NCBI GenBank assembly: GCA_034440595.1
Contig: JAWXCH010000006.1
Coordinates: forward strand, 1 to 11,058
Source of the DNA: JAWXCH01 sp034440595
GTDB taxonomy: Bacteria; Planctomycetota; Planctomycetia; Pirellulales; JALHPA01
DNA: 11,058 bases
Direction of reading: 5' to 3'
The notes beneath the pieces are model-generated. The model had not been told where the DNA came from. It made no database searches and saw nothing but the letters and a program-made list of their open reading frames with translations. Numbering within the stretch: the stretch's first letter is position 1; every line of letters begins with the position of its first letter. The position numbers were made by a program, and so were the translations under genes. Positions 1-5,168 of the stretch are shown here, in pieces.

Positions 1-1233
1 ACCTTAGGCCGGCCAGCCTTTGCGATCACCTGCGGCGGCTACCGCCTGATCGATCTGCTGAAGTCCAGCTTCGATGCGCCGATCCTGGCCGCGGTTCGTC
101 CCTATCTGGCGGCAATTCAAGCTGCCGACTGGCCAGACACGCTGTTAAATCTGGCGAGGTCAGACCGCCCTACCCTGTTTGTCAATGCACGACTGGCACC
201 AACTATCCGTGCCATGACGCACTTGCAATCGTTGACACGTCAGACTGGCGATCAGGTCATTGTCGATCGTGACGAACTGGTCGCGTGCTGGATTCAAGAC
301 CCCAGCCGGTATTTTGACTCGGCTGGTAGTCTGGTGCAGAACCTGCTGTTAGCTAGCAACAGCGACACGGTGGGCACGCAGGCAACTCAGACAGACACCA
401 CGGCTGACGAGCTACCGTTGCAACTGTTTTCCTACCCGCACGATCTGATTCGCCTGCACATGGCCAACATCAGCGAGAACCTCGAACACCGCGCAGTGGT
501 TGGCTCCTATCAGCAAACGGCGGACGGCGTCTATGCCGCGGCGGGCGTGCAGTGCAGCTCACACACGGTATTCGATACTCGCAAAGGGCCAATTATCCTC
601 GACGAAGATTGCCAGATCGGGCCGTTCAGCTACCTGCGTGGGCCGGTGTATGTCGGTCGCGGCGCACGCGTCACCGAGCATGCTTCGTTGAAGGACGGCG
701 TCTGCCTGGGACACACCACCAAGGTCGGTGGCGAGATCGAATGCTCCATTCTGGAACCCTATTCCAACAAGCAGCATCACGGATTCTTGGGGCATAGCTG
801 GCTGGGGAGTTGGATTAACCTGGGAGCAGGAACTTCAAACAGCGATCTGAAAAATACGTACGGCACGGTTAACATGCGTTATGGGCAGGAAAAGGTTCCG
901 ACTGGTATGCAGTTTGTCGGCTGCTTTGTCGGCGATTATGCCAAGACTGCCATCAACACCAGCATTTTCACGGGCAAGACTATCGGCGTCGGGAGCATGG
1001 TTTACGGGTTTGCCACCAGCAATGTGCCGAGCTTTGTCAATTACGCTCCTTCGCTGGGGCACCTGACCGAGATGTCGCTCAGCGCGATGGTCGCCACGCA
1101 GGCTCGCATGTTTGCACGCCGCAATGTTCCGCAACGCCCGTGCGATATTGCGCTGCTGGAGTCGATGTATGAACTGACACGTGCCGATCGGAGTGAACTG
1201 GGGGAGCTTCCGTCGGAGCCAATTGCCTGGTGA
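1..1233 (+). CDS. GlmU-like sugar nucleotidyltransferase / left-handed beta-helix acyltransferase, 5' partial
   Basis: The reading frame is open from the first base, so the ATG at 214 is internal and the true start lies left of the window; 410 residues are visible. The first codons read TLGRPAFAITCGGYRLIDLL, resembling the N-terminal strand of the GlmU-type nucleotidyltransferase domain (NTP_transf_4 type, normally L-x-P-L-T-x-x-R-P). From about residue 196 the protein turns into hexapeptide-repeat left-handed beta-helix, with the block SNKQHHGFLGHSWLG followed by INLGAGTSNSDLKN. This is the signature of the GlmU-family proteins described as UDP-GlcNAc diphosphorylase / glucosamine-1-phosphate acetyltransferase. 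By alignment from memory, the His of GHSWLG (visible residue 265) corresponds to the catalytic His363 of E. coli GlmU. Expected role: cytosolic activation of an amino sugar for envelope synthesis. Substrate and whether both activities are present cannot be settled here. It ends with TGA, 114 bases before metF. Confidence 0.88.
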   Translation, partial: TLGRPAFAITCGGYRLIDLLKSSFDAPILAAVRPYLAAIQAADWPDTLLNLARSDRPTLFVNARLAPTIRAMTHLQSLTRQTGDQVIVDRDELVACWIQDPSRYFDSAGSLVQNLLLASNSDTVGTQATQTDTTADELPLQLFSYPHDLIRLHMANISENLEHRAVVGSYQQTADGVYAAAGVQCSSHTVFDTRKGPIILDEDCQIGPFSYLRGPVYVGRGARVTEHASLKDGVCLGHTTKVGGEIECSILEPYSNKQHHGFLGHSWLGSWINLGAGTSNSDLKNTYGTVNMRYGQEKVPTGMQFVGCFVGDYAKTAINTSIFTGKTIGVGSMVYGFATSNVPSFVNYAPSLGHLTEMSLSAMVATQARMFARRNVPQRPCDIALLESMYELTRADRSELGELPSEPIAW

Positions 1234-1260
1234 ATGGGCCGTGGGACACTCTTCACCGGG

Positions 1261-1290
1261 TTGGCTAAGTTGTGCCTTTCGGTTTATCAT
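1261..1290 (+). promoter_or_regulatory. candidate sigma70-type promoter for metF
   Basis: TTGGCT (1261-1266) and TATCAT (1285-1290) are separated by 18 bases, matching 4/6 and 5/6 positions of the consensus -35 and -10 boxes. Transcription would begin near 1297, giving a leader of about 50 bases before the metF start. The gap after the upstream stop codon is long enough for a separate promoter. Planctomycete promoter consensus is not well fixed, so this is tentative. Confidence 0.3.
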
Positions 1291-1304
1291 ACAGCTAGGC
1301 ACAA
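1270..1304. repeat. 8-bp perfect inverted repeat overlapping the metF promoter candidate
   Basis: TTGTGCCT (1270-1277) is the exact reverse complement of AGGCACAA (1297-1304), with 19 bases between. The arms flank the candidate -10 box and the presumed transcription start, which is a typical place for a repressor operator. Most of the left arm would not be transcribed if the promoter call is right, so a DNA dyad is more likely than an RNA hairpin. No known regulator consensus was recognised. Confidence 0.4.
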
Positions 1305-1336
1305 TTCTTATCTGGACCGCAATTACCGACTATTTT

Positions 1337-1342
1337 GAGAGG
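1337..1342 (+). promoter_or_regulatory. ribosome binding site fixing the TTG start of metF
   Basis: GAGAGG ends five bases before TTG at 1348. It is the only good Shine-Dalgarno-like sequence near the N-terminus. The ATG at 1359 is in another frame, so it decides for the TTG start. Confidence 0.65.
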
Positions 1343-1347
1343 CTCCC

Positions 1348-2220
1348 TTGCTGTTTGATGAAGCATACGCACCGGGCAAGTTCGGTCTTTCCTTTGAGCT
1401 GTTTCCTCCCAAGACTGAGGCGGGCGATCTTGCGCTGTGGCGTAGCTTGGAAGAGCTGATGGAGTTTGCGCCGAGCTTTGTCACGTGTACCTATGGTGCT
1501 GGTGGTTCGACACAGACCAAGACCTTGGATATTGTCGCCGAAGTGCGGCAGCGTTACGGCTGCCCAGTCGCTTCGCATTTGACGTGTGTGGGTGCCACCG
1601 CGGATGTTCTGCGCGGTTATTTGCGACAAGCCTGGGAGCGAGGTGTTGAGAATATTGTCGCGCTGCGTGGCGATCCGCCGCGCGGTGAAACTTCATTTCA
1701 GGCGACTGCTGGTGGTTTTAGTTATGCCTGCGAGTTGGTGTCGCTGATTCGCAAGGAATTTCCTCAATACGGCATTGCCGTGGCTGGTTACCCTGAGACG
1801 CACCAGGAAGCAATCGATGCAGACTCGGACCTACTGAATCTAAAGCGCAAAGTCGACTGCGGCGGGCATGCCGTCATCACACAGCTGTTTTATGACAACG
1901 CCGATTTCTTTCGCTTCCGTGACCGGTGTCAGGCAATTGGTATTACAGTGCCAATTGTGCCAGGCATTCTGCCAGTCACCAATTTTTCGCAGGTGCAACG
2001 AATTGCTTCGCTCTGCAAAGCTCGTTTGCCGGACGACTTTACCGCCGCGCTAGTTGCCTGCGGGGATGATGAGGCCAAGCAGTTTGAGACCGGGGTGGAC
2101 TTTGCCGCGCGACAGGTGCAGGAACTGATTGACGGTGGCGTGCCCGGGCTGCACTTTTACGTGCTCAATAAGTCCCCGGCTACGGTTCGCGTGCTGCAAT
2201 CGGTGACACGCCCGGCGTAA
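1348..2220 (+). CDS. metF: 5,10-methylenetetrahydrofolate reductase (MetF)
   Basis: Flavoprotein that reduces 5,10-methylene-THF to 5-methyl-THF, the methyl donor for methionine synthesis; cytosolic. The 290 residues match the usual bacterial length (about 296 in E. coli) and cover one complete TIM-barrel. Family motifs occur in order: SFELFPPKT (residues 15-23), CTYGAGGSTQTKT (47-59), HLTCVGAT (77-84), NIVALRGDPPRG (102-113), then GYPETH, KVDCGGHAVITQLFYDN, VPIVPGILPV and GLHFYVLNKS. Glu17 and Asp109 correspond to the catalytic Glu28 and Asp120 of the E. coli enzyme. Translation starts at TTG, supported by GAGAGG five bases upstream. It stands 114 bases after the GlmU-like gene, with its own candidate promoter, and is followed by a long repeat-bearing gap, so it may be transcribed alone. 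Nothing is truncated. Confidence 0.97.
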   Translation: MLFDEAYAPGKFGLSFELFPPKTEAGDLALWRSLEELMEFAPSFVTCTYGAGGSTQTKTLDIVAEVRQRYGCPVASHLTCVGATADVLRGYLRQAWERGVENIVALRGDPPRGETSFQATAGGFSYACELVSLIRKEFPQYGIAVAGYPETHQEAIDADSDLLNLKRKVDCGGHAVITQLFYDNADFFRFRDRCQAIGITVPIVPGILPVTNFSQVQRIASLCKARLPDDFTAALVACGDDEAKQFETGVDFAARQVQELIDGGVPGLHFYVLNKSPATVRVLQSVTRPA

Positions 2221-2241
2221 TCTGTCGCATTTCGCTCCTCA

Positions 2242-2340
2242 GTCGCCTTTCACTCCGTGAAAGAGCAATTCTCCTACAGCCCTGACTTGAGTTAGCGCTG
2301 ATTAAATGGCCAAGTGCTCTTTCGCGGAACGAAAGGCAAC
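2242..2340. repeat. REP-like pair of inverted hairpin-forming arms after metF
   Basis: The arms at 2242-2267 and 2315-2340 are reverse complements at 22 of 26 positions, and all four differences are transitions. Each arm is itself a small palindrome: CTTTCAC-TCC-GTGAAAG at 2247-2263 and CTTTCG-CGGAA-CGAAAG at 2319-2335. A partial extra copy (GTCGCATTTCGCTCC, 2224-2238) precedes the left arm as a direct repeat, 13/15 identical to 2242-2256. No T-run follows, so it is not a canonical terminator, though it sits where one would be expected for metF. The architecture is that of a BIME/REP-type intergenic element; no encoding gene is present. Confidence 0.75.
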
Positions 2341-2415
2341 AGAATCGCCAATAAAACTTCTACAATTGTTCCGCAGAGCCCGCGGAGCAGAACGTAGAGA
2401 AAAAACTTACCCGCT

Positions 2416-2560
2416 ATCCAGTTCATCCCGTTTATCCTTGTTTACTCTGCATTTCTTAGTTCTGATTATTTGAACAAGGATGGACTGGATTTACAGGATA
2501 AAGCGTCCCAGTCTCTGCGCTTTCTTCGCGCTCTCGGCGTTCTCTGCGGTGAATCAAAAA
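2416..2560 (-). repeat. dispersed composite palindromic repeat, copy 1
   Basis: The palindrome arms are 2416-2442 and 2473-2499, matching at 21 of 27 positions with a 30-base loop and sharing the inner end ATCCTTGTT / AACAAGGAT. Read on the - strand it is preceded by ATTCACCGCAGAG (complement of 2542-2554) with a run of T in front, and about 42 bases of purine-rich G/A/C sequence lie between. The same parts in the same order make up the copy at 4958-5092. The rest of the 485-base gap (2221-2705) holds the REP-like pair at 2242-2340 and a short imperfect dyad around 2356-2400. No open reading frame or RNA gene is evident. Confidence 0.8.
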
Positions 2561-2705
2561 GCGCAACTTCAAATCTTGCGCGGCGGGTTAGTTTGATTCC
2601 GATTTGCTCTGGCTTTCGCATCGGGTAGGATGGAAGGTAGCCGGCGGTGGCCGCAACTGCGACCGTCAGTTGGCTCGATTTTCTTTCATTCATCGAAGTC
2701 ATATT

Positions 2706-4208
2706 ATGCCACGCGGAAATTTCTGGATCATCATGTCGGCGGCCGTGGTGTCGCTGGTCTGCTATCAGTTGCAAGATCGCAACCCGTACGGTCGGTACTT
2801 TTCGGAAATCGTCGATCAGATCGAAGAACGTTACGTCGAGAAAGTCGATCGCGATCAGCTCTTCGAGAGCGCCATCAAAGGCATGATGGGCAAGCTGGAC
2901 GAGAACTCCAATTTCTTCGGACATACCGAAACAGAAGGTTTTCGCGAGGCACTCGATCAGGAATTTGGGGGTATCGGTATTCAAGTCTCGCACGATGAAA
3001 AATCCAAGGGACTGGTCGTCGTAGCCACGATGCCCGACACGCCGGCACAAAAAGCCGGCCTGTTGGCTGGCGACAAGATTATCAAGGTCGATGGCGCGGA
3101 CATTCGCGGGCTATCGGTCAGCGACGCCTCACGCAAAATGCGCGGCAAAGTGGGCGATCCTGTCAAGCTGACAATCCTGCGCAATGGTGACGACAAACCG
3201 CAAGAACTGTCCCCTATCAATCGCGCGATTATCGAAATTCAGTCGGTGCTGGGGGACACGCGCACGCCGGATGGAAACTGGAACTTTTACATCGCCGATG
3301 ACCCACGGATTGCGTATGTTCGCATCACCAGTTTCGGCAAACATACTGAGCGCGATCTGAAGGCGGTCATGGAGCAACTGCAAGCACGCGGGATCCAGGC
3401 GATGATTTTGGACCTTAGAAATAATCCAGGCGGTTTTTTGGAAACGGCGATCGCGACCTGCGATATGTTCATTGACCGCGGCACCATTTTAACCACCCGC
3501 GGGCGCGACAATGAAGTTCGCGACCGATATGAAGCCACAGCACCGGGAACCTATCAGGGATTTCCGATGGTCGTGCTGGTCAATCGATACAGTGCCAGCG
3601 CTAGCGAGATTGTGGCAGCTTGCTTACAGGACCACCACCGCGCGATCGTAATGGGCGAGCGCAGTTATGGCAAAGGGACCGTGCAGCATGTGATTCCGGT
3701 CAGCGGCGGTCGGAACGATCTTAAGCTGACAACGGCCTATTACTGGCGGCCAAGCGATAGGAACATTCACCGCAAGCCGGATCCTTCGCAACCGGATGGT
3801 CGTGCCAAGGAGAGCGAAGAATGGGGGGTCTCGCCAGACAAGCCGTATGAACGTCGGCTGAGCGATGAAGAGCTGAAAAAGCTGCTTGTGTGGCGTAGCG
3901 ACCGCGATCTGCTGCAGCTCTCTGAGATCAAAAAATCTGCCGCGGCAAAGACGCCGCCGACCGACGCCAAGAAGAGCGATACCACTGAAAAGAAAGACAC
4001 TGAAAAGAAAGACACGGGCAAGAAATCCGACCCGGCAGAAACACCGGATGCAGCAGGCACAACAACTGATGACACGCCTTCTGAGCGCAAGACTCCAGAT
4101 GCAAATCCGGCGGATGGCAGTGTCGATACGCAGTTGCAAGATGCAATTAAGTATTTGCAAAAGCAGTTGGATCAGAGTGGCACGGCTAAAAAAGCGGCCG
4201 CGGCGTGA
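2706..4208 (+). CDS. S41-family C-terminal processing peptidase (CtpA/Prc-like) with PDZ domain
   Basis: Serine protease that would cleave the C-terminal ends of envelope proteins. An ATG start at 2706 gives exactly 500 residues. A TTG at 2604 would add 34 residues, but these show no family features and have no ribosome binding site, whereas the ATG directly precedes a typical membrane anchor (residues 6-20, FWIIMSAAVVSLVCY). Next come a helical N-terminal region (30-85), a PDZ domain (about 86-165, with GGIGIQV, GLLAGDKIIKVDG and MRGKVGDPVKLTILR) and the S41 core (about 195-375). In the core, LDLRNNPGG (235-243) shapes the oxyanion region. The catalytic dyad is Ser298 (YSASASE) and Lys323 (YGKGTVQ), 25 residues apart as in characterised Ctp enzymes. 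Residues 410-475 are a Lys/Asp/Thr/Pro-rich disordered tail, followed by a short amphipathic helix. Start context is weak (GAAG eight bases upstream). The lipoprotein gene follows 272 bases later. Confidence 0.93.
   Translation: MPRGNFWIIMSAAVVSLVCYQLQDRNPYGRYFSEIVDQIEERYVEKVDRDQLFESAIKGMMGKLDENSNFFGHTETEGFREALDQEFGGIGIQVSHDEKSKGLVVVATMPDTPAQKAGLLAGDKIIKVDGADIRGLSVSDASRKMRGKVGDPVKLTILRNGDDKPQELSPINRAIIEIQSVLGDTRTPDGNWNFYIADDPRIAYVRITSFGKHTERDLKAVMEQLQARGIQAMILDLRNNPGGFLETAIATCDMFIDRGTILTTRGRDNEVRDRYEATAPGTYQGFPMVVLVNRYSASASEIVAACLQDHHRAIVMGERSYGKGTVQHVIPVSGGRNDLKLTTAYYWRPSDRNIHRKPDPSQPDGRAKESEEWGVSPDKPYERRLSDEELKKLLVWRSDRDLLQLSEIKKSAAAKTPPTDAKKSDTTEKKDTEKKDTGKKSDPAETPDAAGTTTDDTPSERKTPDANPADGSVDTQLQDAIKYLQKQLDQSGTAKKAAAA
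3984..4013 (+). repeat. 15-bp tandem duplication in the protease tail
   Basis: ACTGAAAAGAAAGAC occurs twice without a gap (3984-3998 and 3999-4013), encoding two copies of T-E-K-K-D; a degenerate third unit follows. It lies in the disordered tail, outside the catalytic core. Slippage during replication is the likely origin. Confidence 0.85.
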
Positions 4209-4293
4209 TCTAACTTTGGGCGGTTCACCATCCGGCGATTGACTGGCTGCTAGTACAGCGGTCGAAAATCGTCCAGCGTGGTTTCTCTACGGT

Positions 4294-4322
4294 ACGTGGT
4301 GGTAAATTCCACGTCGCTTTTT
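4294..4322 (+). terminator. weak candidate terminator after the protease gene
   Basis: ACGTGG (4294-4299) pairs with CCACGT (4309-4314) around a nine-base loop, and a run of five T ends at 4322. The stem is short and three bases separate it from the T-run, so termination would be inefficient at best. The surrounding 272-base gap (4209-4480) shows nothing else that I can support; it is AT-rich around 4340-4390, as expected for a promoter of the lipoprotein gene. Confidence 0.22.
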
Positions 4323-4468
4323 ACCGTTCTAACCAGCGCGGATAGTATATTTACCCGCTTCTAGCCCGCATTTTTTAGTTACAGCGTTTTTGGCATGGAT
4401 AGTGCATAAGCGGTGTTCCCAGTGAGCGTGGATGCAAATCGCACCATGTATTGTTTCAAAAACTATCC

Positions 4469-4473
4469 GGGAG
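4469..4473 (+). promoter_or_regulatory. ribosome binding site of the lipoprotein gene
   Basis: GGGAG ends seven bases before the ATG at 4481. It selects this ATG over the upstream in-frame TTG at 4451, which has no such signal and would put ten polar residues before the signal peptide. Confidence 0.65.
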
Positions 4474-4480
4474 AAATGTT

Positions 4481-4831
4481 ATGCGATCTACCTTGAAGAA
4501 TGCTTTGGCGGCACTATTGGTCTCGACGTTGAGTTTGGGAGTGGTGACCGGTTTCACTGGTTGCGATAAGTCGGCCGCCGACAAAAAGGCGGATGAGGTC
4601 CGCAATCAGGCTGAAAAGAGAGCCGATCAGCTAGAGGAAAATGCTGATAAAACGCGAGAAGCGGGTGAGAAAACGGCTGATCGAATTGAGGACGCCGATG
4701 CTCGCAACAAGGAAGCCAGGCAAGATGCCAATGACGCCGAGGCCAAGCGACTTCGCGAGGAGAAGGAACTACACGAGAAGGCGGCCGGTAATCTAGAAAA
4801 GAAGGCTGACGAAGTTGAAGCGCGGCCGTAA
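4481..4831 (+). CDS. small charged helical lipoprotein, function unknown
   Basis: The 116-residue product begins MRSTLKNALAALLVSTLSLG, a typical export signal with basic residues and then a hydrophobic core, and reaches a candidate lipobox with Cys28 in VVTGFTGCDK. Phe at -3 is not the usual Leu/Val, so lipidation is likely rather than certain. The mature part (28-116) is almost entirely Lys, Glu, Asp, Ala, Arg and Gln, with many K-A-D / A-E-K-R spacings, so a single long helix or coiled coil is expected. Asp after the Cys would favour inner-membrane retention by E. coli rules, which may not apply here. No enzymatic motif is present. It might act as a membrane-tethered spacer or stress protein; this is a guess from composition. 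It follows the protease gene on the same strand, and a strong terminator lies 57 bases after its stop. Confidence 0.82.
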   Translation: MRSTLKNALAALLVSTLSLGVVTGFTGCDKSAADKKADEVRNQAEKRADQLEENADKTREAGEKTADRIEDADARNKEARQDANDAEAKRLREEKELHEKAAGNLEKKADEVEARP

Positions 4832-4860
4832 TCAGGTTGCTTTTCCAACGATAAAAATCG

Positions 4861-4872
4861 GTGAGATCTCAC
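4861..4872. repeat. 12-bp perfect palindrome after the lipoprotein gene
   Basis: GTGAGATCTCAC is its own reverse complement. It sits between the stop codon and the terminator, and an overlapping hairpin is also possible (GAGATC 4863-4868 with GATCTC 4873-4878, loop TCAC). It could be a protein-binding dyad or part of the 3' end structure; chance is not excluded. Confidence 0.4.
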
Positions 4873-4888
4873 GATCTCCCCTTGTAGG

Positions 4889-4929
4889 TCGGGTTCGGTA
4901 CACAATGTTGTACCGAACCCGATTTTTTT
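4889..4929 (+). terminator. strong intrinsic terminator of the lipoprotein gene
   Basis: TCGGGTTCGGTACA (4889-4902) is the perfect complement of TGTACCGAACCCGA (4909-4922), with a six-base loop, followed directly by seven T (4923-4929). This is a textbook rho-independent terminator for + strand transcripts. On the - strand no T-run follows, so it works in one direction only. It protects the convergent M56 gene from read-through. Confidence 0.93.
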
Positions 4930-4957
4930 GGGCTGGAGTATCAACCCGTGTTCGCAA

Positions 4958-5092
4958 TTTTTTATTCACCGCAGAGGTCCCCAAGAGCGCAAAGGAAGAA
5001 GCAAACCGGGTTCTTATTAAGCCGTTATCCTGTGCATCTTGTCCATCCTTGTTTATTCTGTTTTGAACAAGGATAGACAGGATGAACGGGAT
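4958..5092 (+). repeat. dispersed composite palindromic repeat, copy 2
   Basis: A run of T then ATTCACCGCAGAG (4964-4976) is followed by about 50 purine-rich bases and a palindrome with arms 5027-5053 and 5066-5092, matching at 23 of 27 positions around a 12-base loop; three of the four mismatches are transitions. It is the same element as 2416-2560 in opposite orientation. The remaining 76 bases to the end of the M56 gene hold only a small dyad, TTGCGA (5095-5100) with TCGCAA (5111-5116). No T-rich terminator for the - strand gene was found, so this palindrome may end its transcript. Confidence 0.82.
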
Positions 5093-5168
5093 AGTTGCGA
5101 AACTTTACCGTCGCAATTCCCAGCGTTACAGCAGTCAATCGCAAGCCGCCGATGTAGTATGTCCCAAT

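Noticed and set aside
1297..1347. Methionine-related riboswitch in the metF leader
   Set aside because: The leader is only about 50 bases long and no SAM or related riboswitch core can be recognised.
2356..2400. Possible - strand terminator with an imperfect stem and T-rich end
   Set aside because: No - strand gene ends nearby, and the stem has several mismatches; it may be debris of a repeat element.
2593..2631. Possible promoter ahead of the protease (TTGCTC with TAGGAT)
   Set aside because: Only 3/6 and 4/6 matches with a 16-base spacer; this is no better than chance in this sequence.
2604..2705. N-terminal extension of the protease from a TTG start
   Set aside because: The extra 34 residues show no family features and would bury the membrane anchor; no ribosome binding site precedes the TTG.
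3624..4160. 178-codon open frame on the - strand inside the protease gene
   Set aside because: It lies wholly antisense to a well-supported S41 protease, has Cys/Arg-rich composition without domain features and no ribosome binding site; it is a shadow of the sense codons.
4340..4410. AT-rich stretch searched for a promoter of the lipoprotein gene
   Set aside because: TTGGCA, TTACAG and TAGTAT-like hexamers occur, but no pair has acceptable spacing and score, so no promoter is called.
4451..4480. Upstream TTG start for the lipoprotein
   Set aside because: It would place a polar stretch ahead of the signal peptide, and a good GGGAG motif is placed correctly for the ATG at 4481.
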